Both the position numbers and the translations under genes were made by a program. DNA of 64,000 nucleotides, from NCBI GenBank assembly GCA_910575035.1, contig CAJTDL010000004.1, positions 124,001-188,000 of the forward strand, in the 5' to 3' direction. Source of the DNA: Lachnospiraceae bacterium (GTDB lineage Bacteria; Bacillota; Clostridia; Lachnospirales; Lachnospiraceae). Shown here piece by piece: positions 8,411-17,896 of this stretch. The notes under the pieces are model-generated. The model had not been told where the DNA came from and searched no databases. It was given only the letters and a program-made list of their open reading frames with translations. The first letter of the stretch is position 1; the number at the start of each line of letters is the position of its first letter.

Positions 8411-8520
8411 GGCAAGAAAACGCCATAGAAAGGGAAATTAAGGCTTCCATAAGCAATAGATTTCTGATACAATACTAAGATAACGATTTTGTCAAAACAT
8501 AAAATATTTGAGGTGATGAT

Positions 8521-10245
8521 ATGGCAATGAACATAACAGGAAGGAAACTATTTGTGAAGGCGTTGTCAGAGGAAGGCGTGGATACAGTTTTTGCCTATCC
8601 TGGCGGAATGGTGACGGATATTCTGGATGAATTATATAAGCATGAAGAAATAGAGCTGGTGCTGCCGCGGCATGAACAGGGATTGATCCATGAGGCTGAG
8701 GGTTATGCGAAGGCTACAGGGAAAGTAGGTGTCTGTATCGTGACCAGCGGCCCTGGAGCTACGAATATTATTACAGGGCTTGCAGACGCCCATTATGACA
8801 GTATCCCGCTGGTATGCGTTACGGGACAGGTTCCGCTGGGGCTTATTGGGAATGATGCTTTCCAGGAAGTGGATATCGTTGGCATGACGCGCAGCATTAC
8901 AAAATATGGAGTGACAGTACGTGACCGCAGGGATTTGGGGCGTATCCTGAAAATGGCATTCCACATTGCAAAAACGGGAAAGCCGGGCCCGGTGCTGATT
9001 GACCTGCCCAAGGATATACAGACTTCCGCAGGCCCGGGGGAATATCCAAAATCTGTGTCCATCCGTGGCTATAAGCCCAATGAAAACGTGCATGTTGGGC
9101 AGCTGAAGAAGGGATATAAGCTGCTGAAATCTGCTAAGAGGCCGCTTTTTCTTATTGGGGGAGGCGTGAACAGCGCCCATGCCAATGACAAAATGTTAGA
9201 ACTGGTGGAAAAGACGAAGATCCCGGTGATCACTACGGTTATGGGGAAGGGGGCAATTCCCACGGGCCATCCGTATTATATTGGAAACAGCGGTATGCAT
9301 GGGAAATATGCGGCAAATATCGCAGTAGGGAACTGTGATGTGCTGTTTTCTATTGGCACACGGTTTAATGACAGGATTACTGGGGACTTGAATGAATTTG
9401 CCCCATATGCCCAGATTGTCCATGTAGATATTGACGCGGCAGCCATTTCCCGGAATGTGGTGGTGGATGTGCCTATTGTGGCAGATGCCGGGCTGGCGTT
9501 AGATAAGCTTCTGGAGTGGGCAGAGCCCCAGGATACGGAAGACTGGCTGGCGCAGATTCGGGAATGGGATAAGGAAAATCCCCTGGAAATGCGCAGGGAC
9601 AGGGGCATGACTCCTCAGATGGTCATGGAGCAGGTCAATGCTCAGTTCCCAGAGGGGATTATTGTCACAGACGTGGGGCAGCATCAGATGTGGGCAGCCC
9701 AATATATAGAATTAAATGAAAAGAAGCAGTTTATTACTTCCGGAGGGCTTGGCACCATGGGGTTTGGCTTTCCGGCAGCCATCGGAGCCAAAATTGGGTG
9801 CCCAGACAAGCCGGTTATCTGCATTAGCGGCGATGGCGGCATGCAAATGAACATCCAGGAATTTGCCACAGCCATGGCGCAGGAAGCCAATGTGATTGTT
9901 TGTGTGCTGAATAATTACTACCTGGGCATGGTGCGCCAGATGCAGCAGCTGTTCTATGGAAAGCGGTATTGGGCCACCTGCCTGCGGCGCAGGAAGGGAT
10001 GCCCTCAGGAATGCAAGGGCCCCAATCCAGCCTGTCCGCCTTATGAGCCGGATTTTGTGAAGCTGGCAGAGAGCTATGGCGCCTGCGGCATCCGCGTGAC
10101 GGAGGAAGAGGAAATCGCCCCTGCCTTTGAAAAGGCAAAAGCCCAGAATGTCCCGGTGCTGATTGAATTTATGGTCGCAACGGAGGAAATTGTGCTGCCA
10201 ATGGTAAAGGGCGGGAACCCTATGACGGAGATGATCTTGAAATAA
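8521..10245 (+). CDS. ilvB: Acetolactate synthase large subunit
   Basis: Thiamine-diphosphate enzyme of branched-chain amino acid synthesis: condenses two pyruvates to acetolactate, or pyruvate with 2-oxobutyrate. The 574 residues hold the three standard domains. The catalytic Glu is in R-H-E-Q-G near residue 52, the FAD-binding middle domain spans about 190-335, and the ThDP motif G-D-G-G-M-Q-M-N lies near residue 440, followed by N-N-Y-Y-L-G. Between the flexible lid (Q-Q-L-F-Y-G-K-R-Y) and P-D-F-V-K-L-A there is a Cys-rich insert of about 30 residues with C-P-x-E-C and C-P-P spacing that classical enzymes lack. ilvN follows after 113 bp. No attenuator or T-box was recognised upstream. Confidence 0.95.
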   Translation: MAMNITGRKLFVKALSEEGVDTVFAYPGGMVTDILDELYKHEEIELVLPRHEQGLIHEAEGYAKATGKVGVCIVTSGPGATNIITGLADAHYDSIPLVCVTGQVPLGLIGNDAFQEVDIVGMTRSITKYGVTVRDRRDLGRILKMAFHIAKTGKPGPVLIDLPKDIQTSAGPGEYPKSVSIRGYKPNENVHVGQLKKGYKLLKSAKRPLFLIGGGVNSAHANDKMLELVEKTKIPVITTVMGKGAIPTGHPYYIGNSGMHGKYAANIAVGNCDVLFSIGTRFNDRITGDLNEFAPYAQIVHVDIDAAAISRNVVVDVPIVADAGLALDKLLEWAEPQDTEDWLAQIREWDKENPLEMRRDRGMTPQMVMEQVNAQFPEGIIVTDVGQHQMWAAQYIELNEKKQFITSGGLGTMGFGFPAAIGAKIGCPDKPVICISGDGGMQMNIQEFATAMAQEANVIVCVLNNYYLGMVRQMQQLFYGKRYWATCLRRRKGCPQECKGPNPACPPYEPDFVKLAESYGACGIRVTEEEEIAPAFEKAKAQNVPVLIEFMVATEEIVLPMVKGGNPMTEMILK

Positions 10246-10358
10246 GGCTGTGGGTTTTCCAGGCGCTTCTATGTGTGAAGGGTTCCCAGAATCTTTCAAG
10301 GCAGAAGGGAAGCATAGGGGGCTTGTGAATGCAAGAACAGAAAGATGGAGGGAACAGA

Positions 10359-10880
10359 ATGAAGAATCGATGGATTGCATTATATGTAGAAAATGAAGTA
10401 GGCGTCCTTGCCAAAGTGTCTGGCCTTTTTTCAGGGAAATCCTATAACCTGCAGAGCCTGACCGTAGGAACCACTGAGGATATGACAGTGTCGCGGATGA
10501 CCATTTGCGTGAACAGCGACGACATTACCTTTGAGCAGATCAAAAAGCAGCTGAACCGGATGGTGGAGGTGATCAAAGTCATAGATTTGACCGATATGCC
10601 TATCCATATGAAAGAAATCCTGTTTGCCAAGGTGAAGGACTGCTCTGTGGCAGACAAAGCAGAGCTGTTCCAGATTGCCCAGGTATTCCATGTGGAAGTG
10701 GCGGATATTGGGACAGACAGCGTGCTGTTGGAATGTAAGATGACAGAGCGGAGGAATAATGAGCTGATTGACCTTCTGCGCAGCAAGTTCCGGCATATTG
10801 AGATTGTCCGGGGCGGTGCGGTGGCCATTGAATCTATCAGCACATCCTGCGGCGGCAGGGCAGAGTATTTTCGGAAATAA
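10359..10880 (+). CDS. ilvN: Acetolactate synthase small (regulatory) subunit
   Basis: The 173-residue regulatory partner of IlvB. An ACT domain spans about residues 3-75, with the V-E-N-E-V-G-V-L-A-K-V-S-G-L-F motif that binds the feedback inhibitor valine, and a C-terminal domain of about 80 residues follows, ending with the R-S-K-F-R-H-I-E-I-V-R-G-G segment usual for the family. I chose ATG 10359, which follows GGAGGGA and starts where family members begin, over the in-frame ATG at 10329. It lies downstream of ilvB in the same direction, and the isochorismatase-family gene starts 10 bp after its stop. Confidence 0.94.
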   Translation: MKNRWIALYVENEVGVLAKVSGLFSGKSYNLQSLTVGTTEDMTVSRMTICVNSDDITFEQIKKQLNRMVEVIKVIDLTDMPIHMKEILFAKVKDCSVADKAELFQIAQVFHVEVADIGTDSVLLECKMTERRNNELIDLLRSKFRHIEIVRGGAVAIESISTSCGGRAEYFRK

Positions 10881-10890
10881 GGAGGGAATC

Positions 10891-11418
10891 ATGCAAAAGG
10901 TTTTAGTGGTAGTGGATATGCAGAAGGATTTTATTGACGGTGCCTTGGGAACGAAGGAAGCCCAGGCGATACTGGAGCCTGTCCTGGAGAAGATGAAGTC
11001 TTATCAGAAGCCAGAGATTTATGTAACACGGGATACCCACGGCAAGGATTACCTGAAGACTGCCGAAGGCAAAAAGCTGCCAGTGGAGCACTGCATCCAG
11101 GGAACGGAAGGCTGGAAGCTGCATCCCCAGGTGGAAGCTTTGGCAGATCCATCCCATATTGTGGATAAGCCTACCTTTGGCTCTTTAGACCTGGCATTGC
11201 GGCTGAATTTGAAAAACCAGAAAAAGCCATTGGAAATAGAACTGGTCGGCTTGTGTACGGATATTTGCGTTATAAGCAATGCTCTGCTGTTTAAGGCTTT
11301 TATGCCAGAGGTATCTATTTCGGTAGATGCAGCTTGCTGTGCAGGCGTTACGCCAGAATCCCACGAGGCTGCCTTGGCGACAATGCAGATGTGCCAGGTG
11401 GAGGTCAAAGGGCGGTAA
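10891..11418 (+). CDS. Isochorismatase-family cysteine hydrolase
   Basis: A 175-residue cytoplasmic hydrolase of the isochorismatase/nicotinamidase superfamily. The catalytic Asp is in V-V-D-M-Q-K-D-F near residue 9 and the nucleophile Cys is in V-G-L-C-T-D-I-C-V near residue 128, with a C-A-G-V-T-P-E-S-H segment near the C-terminus. T-R-D-T-H-G resembles the H-x-D/H metal region of nicotinamidases, so deamidation of nicotinamide to nicotinate is a reasonable guess, but the substrate is not settled by sequence. ATG 10891 is preceded by GGAGGG. It sits 10 bp after ilvN, so it is cotranscribed with acetolactate synthase, although no metabolic link is obvious. Confidence 0.85.
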   Translation: MQKVLVVVDMQKDFIDGALGTKEAQAILEPVLEKMKSYQKPEIYVTRDTHGKDYLKTAEGKKLPVEHCIQGTEGWKLHPQVEALADPSHIVDKPTFGSLDLALRLNLKNQKKPLEIELVGLCTDICVISNALLFKAFMPEVSISVDAACCAGVTPESHEAALATMQMCQVEVKGR

Positions 11419-11521
11419 GGATAAGCGCGTCTGCCAGGAAGAAGCCATAATGCATAAGTGTTCCCGCATATTGGAATGGCATTGGAAGAAATTTTTGTAG
11501 GAATTAATACAGAGCTATAAG

Positions 11522-11548
11522 GCGGCGCCTGTTTTGGCGCCGCTTTTG
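11522..11548 (+). terminator. Intrinsic terminator after the ilvBN unit
   Basis: GCGGCGCC and GGCGCCGC form a perfect GC-rich stem around a TGTTTT loop, followed by TTTTGCTTT. It lies about 100 bp after the hydrolase stop codon. Confidence 0.88.
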
Positions 11549-11868
11549 CTTTGATTATTTTGTTGCATTAAAAATGCACAAAATTTCCAGTAAATTTATA
11601 GGAAAAATTGCTAAAAATATATACTTTACTAAAATTTTAGTGAAAAATAACTGAAAAAATCCACAAAAAATAATAAAATGGATTTTAGAAGTGTAGTGGG
11701 ATTTTTACTTAGAGAATGTTCCACGCTATTTTTTATGGAAAGGGGGATAGAATGGAATAAGCCCGCCTTTACAGGCAGCAGAACATTCCAGCAGGGCAGA
11801 TGCCCTAAACGCCAGAAGTGTTTAGGGGAAAAATTTATTGTATGCTTTGAAAAAGAAAGGGAAGGATT
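11549..11868 (+). other. AT-rich upstream region of the LamG/FIVAR gene
   Basis: This 320-bp gap precedes the giant surface-protein gene. It is strongly AT-rich up to about 11690. A perfect palindrome ACTAAAATTTTAGT at 11628-11641 is a possible operator. TATACT-like sequence just before it could be a -10 box. Further down, short dyads (for example TGGAAT with ATTCCA, and GGGCAGATGCCC) suggest a folded 5' leader between 11750 and 11830. I compared this with the GEMM and other common riboswitch cores and found no match. Confidence 0.4.
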
Positions 11869-14800
11869 ATGAAAGGAAAAAGTATTTTAAAACGGATACT
11901 GTCATTTGCACTTAGCGCGGCAATGGCAGTGACATGTATGCCGGCGCAGATGGCGCAGGCAGCCGAAGGGGATGCGCCTTCGGTATGGCCGGAGCGGCTG
12001 GCATATTTTAGCTTTAATGAAAGCCTGACAGAGGGTGAAAACGCAGCTGCAAAAGTAGATGGGGCGAATGCATCTATCAACAAAACCGATACGCATAATG
12101 GGACAGGCGGGGCGCTGGAATTAGGCGGCCAATCCTGGCTGACGCTTTTTAAGGCAGGCGATGAGAATAACAATTTGATCAATGGGAAGAAAGAGCTGAC
12201 CGTCTCCTATTGGAGCAAAACGGTCTCTGTTGGAACCGGGGAAAATACAGGGTGGGCATGGTTCGCCTCCCGGAATAATGAGGCGAACGGATATCCCAAT
12301 GAACATTATATTGGCGTGGTTGATGCAACGGGGATCTATACCGTACAGCGTTGGAATAATTCCGGCGTCAGGAAAGAATCCATTGACCACGAAGGCACAT
12401 TTACCGAGTGGAAGATGGTTACGGTTGTGATGGCAGAGGATAGCACGGCACTGTATATTGACGGCAAGCAGGTAGCCGAGCAGACAAACGAAGTGATGCC
12501 TCTGGAGGATATTATAACGGCTGGCAGCAAATTGATGGTTGGAAGGGCAAACTGGGGCAGCGGTGAATACTACAGGGGCCTGATCGACGAATTTGCTGTT
12601 TATGACGGCGTATTAAGCGCGGGGCAGGTAAGCCATTTATATGAGAAGGCAGAATCCTATGACCCGATTTCTGTGGAAACCCGCGAAGGGGTAAAGCCCC
12701 AATTGCCAGAGACAGTAAAGGTGAATTTCGCAGGGGGCACAGAATCAGAAGAAGAAATTATATGGCCGGAAATAACACCAGATCAGTATGCTTCTGCAGG
12801 CACAGTGAAAGTGACAGGCAGGCTGAAATATTTTGATGTGGCGGTAGAGGCGGAAGTGGCAGTCCATTCCCTGTCTGAGTATCTGATGGCAAGCTATACC
12901 TTTGATGAGGATGTATTGTCTGACGCCGCTGGGAATAAGGGCGATGCGCAGAAGGAGAATACCGTGAATGCCATAGACGGCCTGAAAGGGAAGGCCGTGC
13001 AGCTCCCAGGAGGCGGCATGGGCAGGGGGTCTGTTAAGCTGCCGGAAGACCTGCTGTTAAAGGATGGCAAGGTACAGGACGACTTTACCATATCTATGTA
13101 TGTAAAGCTTGCGGACAGGGCGCAGCATGCCACTGCATTGCTTTTGCATGGGGATCGGAAAAATGAGGGATGGAGCGAGGAAAATTCCACCAGGAACCAC
13201 ATCGCCCTTTATGACAGGGACAGCGACCGGAAAGGCGAGGACGGCCTTTGGGTAGAATACCATACCAAGGCGGACGTATCCTCCATGCTGGGCAGCAAGG
13301 ACGGCTCCCAGACAACGGCAGATAAGTGGGAGCATGTTGCATTTGTGACAAAAGGATCCACAGGCGAGGCATGGCTGTACAAGAATGGCAGGCTGGTTGA
13401 TTACAAAGGCAATATCACTGTAAAAGCCTCTGACCTGGCAGGGCGCCTGAACTATCTGGGCGCTACGGACTGGCCGGATCCTGACCTGGCAGGCGCATTT
13501 GATGAATTACAGGTATATGATACCGTATTGGAAGCAAGCGAAATCAAGAAAATTTGTGATTCTGGATACAGGAGCTGCCTGAACAACGCAATGGAAGGGC
13601 TGGAAATTGGCTATGCAGAAGGGGACAGTGCAGCAAATGTCACGGGAAGCCTTACGCTCCCATCCACATTGCGTGCAGTAGACGGCGTGGATGTTAAGGT
13701 AGAGTGGGAAAGCAGCGACCCGGATGTCATTGGCACAGACGGGCTGGTAGAATGTTTGCCGGAAGAAAAAGAAGTTACATTGACAGCAACCGTTTCAGCC
13801 ATTGACACCTCCTCTGGCAAGGAAGAGGCGCTCTGCAGTGAGAAGAAGGAATTTAAGGTAACAACAGCAGCCAGCACAGCAGTTTCCTTTGTAAAGCTGG
13901 ACGCCAATATCGCAAAGGCAGAAGCCGTATGGAAGGCTGCTGAGGCAGGGAAGGCTTATACAGCAGAATCTGTGGATGCATTAAAGAAACTGATTGACGC
14001 TTCCAAAGCCCTGAAGGAAAAGGAAGATGTAACAAGGGATGAGGTATCAGATGCATGCAAGGATTTGGAAGCAGCCATTACAGGCGACACAGCTTTATTG
14101 GAATTAAAGAGCCTTGAGCAGTTAAACGGCGTATTGGCTGCCCATTACCTTCTGGCAAGGGATGCGAATGATTCTACAGCCAATAAAAAGGATGGGACGG
14201 CAAAGGCGAAGGTGACCTTCCATGGAAATGAAGGGGCTGCCTTTGTGAAGGATACAGCAGCAAGCCAGACAAGCATTATTGACCTTCCTGTTGATTTGTT
14301 CCAGAGTAAGGATCAGCTGACCATTTCCTTCTGGGCAAAGGATACCTACAGCAACAGGGACCAGAACCATGCTGTTTTCGGGATTGGCTCCGGGTCGTCG
14401 CCCAGCCCAAGCGCGGCGGATCCCTTTAAGTATATGCTGGTGAACCCCACAAAGAACGGCGGGTTAAAGGTTGTTATGTCCAAAGACAATACATATAATA
14501 ATGAGAAAGGATTTGGCAATAACAATTGCGTTGCCCCGTTTGAGGCAAATGAGTGGATCCATGTGGGCCTGGTATTTCATGGAACCAATATGGCAGTCTA
14601 TAAGAACGGCGCGCTTGCAGGGGAAACCGATACAGGGATCAGGATTTCTGACCTGGGGAACCTGACAAATGCCAGCATTGGAAATTCCATTTATGGCAAT
14701 AACAATGGGGACAAGGATTTTGAAGGCTTTGTGAAGAATTTCCGTGTTTACCATGCATCCCTTGCAGCAGAGCAGCTAAACAGCATTTACAGCAAGGAGA

Positions 14801-17736
14801 TACTTGCAGTGGACAAAGCCTCCCTGCAGGAAGCAATGGCGCAGGCAGAGGCGTCTATGGGTGAAGACGGCAGCAAGCAGGGCGATTATACCATTGGAAG
14901 CTGGAATGTCCTGAATGAGGCATATGCACAGGCAGAAAAGGTAAACGCTGACACAACAGCCATCCAGGAAGAAGCAGATGCGGCGGCGAAAGCATTGAAG
15001 GACGCCATAGGAGGCTTGGTAAGCGTTGTAGAGCTGCGGGACGCCATTACAGAGGCCAAGAAGGCAGAGCAGGGCGGTTACAGTGATGGAAGCTGGAATG
15101 CTTTCCAGAAAGCCATTGAGGATGCAGAGCTGGTACTTGCAAAGGAAAATCCAACGGAAGCAGAAATGAAGGATGCCATTCAGGCCATTGATGACGCACG
15201 TTCCAATTTGTCAGAAAACAACAGAGCAGCTTTGACAGCCCTGATTGCTGAAATCCAGGGTATGTCAGGAGATGATTATACAGCGTATTCTATGGCTCAG
15301 CTGTTAAGCCTTGCAGAAGCATTGGACAAATCTGTTCCAGAGAATGCAGGTGCGGAAGAGATAAACAAGGCCATAGATGACCTGCGCACAGCCATGAAAG
15401 AGCTGGTAAGCGTGAAAGAGCTGGATGAAGCGATTGAAAAAGCAAAGGAAGTGCAGCAGAACCTGTCCTTATACCTGGCAGATGGGAAGGCAGAGTTTAC
15501 AGAAGCATACGATTATGCCATAATTGTCCAGAGAAATGCACAGCAGGCTGGCGTAGAGGTAACCAAGGCAGAGATCACAGCCGCATACAGCCATCTGGAT
15601 GCAACCAGGAATGCCCTTTACAAGCGGGGAGACCTTATTGATAAGATCAGGGCGGCAAAAGCTATATTATCTGACGAAAAATATACAACAGCAAGCAAGC
15701 GTGATTTGGAAGCAGCAGTACAGAATGCAGAAAAGGTGAATAGTGATCCTGACAGCACAGCAGCTGATTTTTGGGAGGCAGAAGAATGGCTGAAAAGCGC
15801 TGAGGCCAAATTGGTGGAAAGGGCAGATGCAAGTGAATTGAAAGCCTTTGTGGATGAGATGGAAGCCCTGAATCCATTAGATTACACAAGCGCAAGCTGG
15901 AATGCTTTCCTGGAAGTGCTTAATAGCGCCAAGGAAACGCTGGCAGATGATGGGAGCACACCAACGGCGCTGGCGGCAGCAAAGGACGCGTTGGCCAGTG
16001 CACAGACGAAATTGGCGATCCGGGCAGCCACCAGTGAATTGAACGGCCTCCATGCAGACATTACAGCCGCAGAGCGCTTAGATGCTTCTAATTACACCAG
16101 TGGCAGCTGGGCAGCGCTGCAGGTAGCCTCTGCAAATGCAAAGGCAGCGGCAGAAGGCCAGGCGAAAGCAGAAGTGGAAGATTCCAGGGCGGCGTTACAG
16201 GATGCAAGAAGCAAATTAGTAGATATTTCCGCATTGAAAACAGCCGTTGCAGAGGCAAACGCATTGGCTCAGGCAGATTATACCAAGGTTACATGGGCAG
16301 CCTTCAGCGATAAGCTGGAGAAGGCCAATACAACAGTATCTAATGGCTCTGCAGCCCAGGGGGATGTAGACACGGCCATCCAGGAACTGAACAGTGCCAA
16401 AGGCGCATTGGCAAAGGTATCCAATACCAGTGAGTTAACCAGTATGGTTGCGGCAGCAGAAAGCCTTGCAGAGGCGCACTATACCGTGGCAAGCTGGGCG
16501 GCCTTCAGCCAGGCTCTGGCAAAGGCAAAGGCTGTTACCCAGGAATTGCCCCAGGCAGAAGTAGACCAGGCTATGAGCGACCTGTCAAAGGCAAGGGATG
16601 GTTTAGTAAGGCTGGCAGATAAAACAGACTTAAAGGCACGTATTGCAGAAATGCAGGTATTTACAGCAGATGGCAATGATGAAAAAGGCAAATACACTTC
16701 AGATACATGGAAGGCTTTGACAGATGCCCTGGCGTCTGCCCAGGCAGCGGCAGGAAAAGAGAATGCGACAGACCAGGAAGTGGCAGCCGCATTACAGAAC
16801 TTAAAAGACAAGTTAGCAGCGCTTTTGGTCCGCGGCGATAAGACGGCATTGAACAGGTATATTGCAGATGCAGAGGCTTTAGATAGTTTTGATTATACAA
16901 CAGAGAGCTGGGCAGTCTTGAGCGCAGCCCTGGCAGAAGCAAAAGCAGTCCAGGGAGAGCTGGATGCCCTGCAGGAGCGGGTAAACCAAAAAGCAGCGGC
17001 TTTGAGGGATGCAAGGGCTGCTTTGGAGATTGCAACCTATAGCGTTGTGATTGATACGGCAAACGGCGAGGCGCCCACAACAGAAGTGATCGTGGCCGGG
17101 CAGCTGGTATCAGAGCCTGGGGAGCCAGAGAGGAAAGGGTATACCTTTGCAGGATGGTTCGCTGGTGATACAGAGTTTGATTTCGCTCAGCCAATTATGG
17201 CAGATACTGTGATAACTGCAAAATGGGTGAGCCTGCCATCTGTAGCAGGGGCGGCAGTTAAGGTTGAAAAGGCAGTATACAATGGCAAGGCAAGGAAGCC
17301 TGAAGTGACAGTGGTGCTGGATGGCAGGACATTGGTTGAGACTATTGACTTTACGGTGAAGTATAGCAATAATATCAAGGTAGGGCAGGGAACTGCTACG
17401 ATTACAGGCATAGATGGCTATACAGGAAGCAAGGTTGTGAAGTTCAATATCGTGCCGTCTAAGGTGAAGAATGCCAAGGTTACGAACAAGAAGGGCAGGA
17501 AGGCAGTGGTGAAATTTACCAAGGCTGCCGGCGTGAAGGGGTATCAGGTGACCTACTCCGCAAATAAGAATTTTAAGTCTGCAAAGAATAAGAATGTAAC
17601 GAAGAATAGCATTACTCTGAGCGGGCTGAAGAAAAATACCGTTTATTATGTGAAGGTACGGGCTTATACGAATATCAATGGGAAGAAGGTATATGGCGCG
17701 TATAGTACGAAGGTGAAAGTGAGCATCACAAAGTAA
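11869..17736 (+). CDS. Secreted multidomain LamG/FIVAR surface protein
   Basis: A 1955-residue exported protein with a signal peptide ending near A-Q-A-A-E (residue 33). In order: a concanavalin/LamG module (about 40-250), a small bacterial Ig-like domain (250-335), a second LamG (338-575), another Ig-like domain (575-670), a FIVAR-like repeat, a third LamG (755-980), then about 11 further FIVAR-like repeats marked by Y-T-x-x-S-W-x-A (985-1720), an InlB/Listeria-Bacteroides repeat with G-Y-T-F-A-G-W-F (near 1740), an Ig-like module and a final fibronectin-III-like domain. No catalytic domain was recognised, so glycan binding or adhesion is likely. There is no LPxTG, SLH or dockerin; the protein ends in a Lys-rich Fn3 domain. 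It converges on the rhamnosidase gene, suggesting shared substrates. Confidence 0.88.
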   Translation: MKGKSILKRILSFALSAAMAVTCMPAQMAQAAEGDAPSVWPERLAYFSFNESLTEGENAAAKVDGANASINKTDTHNGTGGALELGGQSWLTLFKAGDENNNLINGKKELTVSYWSKTVSVGTGENTGWAWFASRNNEANGYPNEHYIGVVDATGIYTVQRWNNSGVRKESIDHEGTFTEWKMVTVVMAEDSTALYIDGKQVAEQTNEVMPLEDIITAGSKLMVGRANWGSGEYYRGLIDEFAVYDGVLSAGQVSHLYEKAESYDPISVETREGVKPQLPETVKVNFAGGTESEEEIIWPEITPDQYASAGTVKVTGRLKYFDVAVEAEVAVHSLSEYLMASYTFDEDVLSDAAGNKGDAQKENTVNAIDGLKGKAVQLPGGGMGRGSVKLPEDLLLKDGKVQDDFTISMYVKLADRAQHATALLLHGDRKNEGWSEENSTRNHIALYDRDSDRKGEDGLWVEYHTKADVSSMLGSKDGSQTTADKWEHVAFVTKGSTGEAWLYKNGRLVDYKGNITVKASDLAGRLNYLGATDWPDPDLAGAFDELQVYDTVLEASEIKKICDSGYRSCLNNAMEGLEIGYAEGDSAANVTGSLTLPSTLRAVDGVDVKVEWESSDPDVIGTDGLVECLPEEKEVTLTATVSAIDTSSGKEEALCSEKKEFKVTTAASTAVSFVKLDANIAKAEAVWKAAEAGKAYTAESVDALKKLIDASKALKEKEDVTRDEVSDACKDLEAAITGDTALLELKSLEQLNGVLAAHYLLARDANDSTANKKDGTAKAKVTFHGNEGAAFVKDTAASQTSIIDLPVDLFQSKDQLTISFWAKDTYSNRDQNHAVFGIGSGSSPSPSAADPFKYMLVNPTKNGGLKVVMSKDNTYNNEKGFGNNNCVAPFEANEWIHVGLVFHGTNMAVYKNGALAGETDTGIRISDLGNLTNASIGNSIYGNNNGDKDFEGFVKNFRVYHASLAAEQLNSIYSKEILAVDKASLQEAMAQAEASMGEDGSKQGDYTIGSWNVLNEAYAQAEKVNADTTAIQEEADAAAKALKDAIGGLVSVVELRDAITEAKKAEQGGYSDGSWNAFQKAIEDAELVLAKENPTEAEMKDAIQAIDDARSNLSENNRAALTALIAEIQGMSGDDYTAYSMAQLLSLAEALDKSVPENAGAEEINKAIDDLRTAMKELVSVKELDEAIEKAKEVQQNLSLYLADGKAEFTEAYDYAIIVQRNAQQAGVEVTKAEITAAYSHLDATRNALYKRGDLIDKIRAAKAILSDEKYTTASKRDLEAAVQNAEKVNSDPDSTAADFWEAEEWLKSAEAKLVERADASELKAFVDEMEALNPLDYTSASWNAFLEVLNSAKETLADDGSTPTALAAAKDALASAQTKLAIRAATSELNGLHADITAAERLDASNYTSGSWAALQVASANAKAAAEGQAKAEVEDSRAALQDARSKLVDISALKTAVAEANALAQADYTKVTWAAFSDKLEKANTTVSNGSAAQGDVDTAIQELNSAKGALAKVSNTSELTSMVAAAESLAEAHYTVASWAAFSQALAKAKAVTQELPQAEVDQAMSDLSKARDGLVRLADKTDLKARIAEMQVFTADGNDEKGKYTSDTWKALTDALASAQAAAGKENATDQEVAAALQNLKDKLAALLVRGDKTALNRYIADAEALDSFDYTTESWAVLSAALAEAKAVQGELDALQERVNQKAAALRDARAALEIATYSVVIDTANGEAPTTEVIVAGQLVSEPGEPERKGYTFAGWFAGDTEFDFAQPIMADTVITAKWVSLPSVAGAAVKVEKAVYNGKARKPEVTVVLDGRTLVETIDFTVKYSNNIKVGQGTATITGIDGYTGSKVVKFNIVPSKVKNAKVTNKKGRKAVVKFTKAAGVKGYQVTYSANKNFKSAKNKNVTKNSITLSGLKKNTVYYVKVRAYTNINGKKVYGAYSTKVKVSITK

Positions 17737-17768
17737 AGACGGCGTACGCAGTGCAAAGGCCGGGAAAA

Positions 17769-17840
17769 GAAAATGGCGTATCGTGCACGGTAGTGAAGCC
17801 ACGGAAAGAAAATGGCGTATCGTGCATGGTAGTGAAGCCA
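17769..17840. repeat. Two 33-bp direct repeats between convergent genes
   Basis: A 33-bp unit beginning GAAAATGGCGTATCGTGCA occurs at 17769-17801 and 17808-17840 with a single base difference and a 39-bp period. It lies in the 160-bp gap between the LamG/FIVAR gene and the rhamnosidase gene. A partial third copy with GGCGTACGCAGTGCA lies just before it. Confidence 0.8.
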
Positions 17841-17856
17841 GGAAAATAAGATAAGG

Positions 17857-17890
17857 AAATACCGCCAGGGAAATAGCCTGGCGGTATTTT
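17857..17890 (+). terminator. Shared terminator between convergent genes
   Basis: AAATACCGCCAGG pairs with CCTGGCGGTATTT around an eight-base loop, with a T-run on the plus strand. It ends 7 bp before the rhamnosidase stop codon, so it can also act, less strongly, on the minus strand. Confidence 0.85.
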
Positions 17891-17896
17891 TATGGG

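Noticed and set aside
8430-8520. T-box or leucine attenuator before ilvB
   Set aside because: No T-box core, leader peptide rich in branched-chain codons, or terminator/antiterminator pair was found.
11750-11835. Possible GEMM-like riboswitch in the leader of the giant gene
   Set aside because: Short dyads are present but the conserved GEMM and other riboswitch cores are not.
11678-11872. 64-codon frame ahead of the LamG/FIVAR gene
   Set aside because: No ribosome-binding site, runs through the AT-rich leader and overlaps the real start by a few bases.
13094-17194. Long minus-strand frames inside the LamG/FIVAR gene
   Set aside because: They are shadows of the repetitive plus-strand coding sequence, with no start signals or protein-like patterns.
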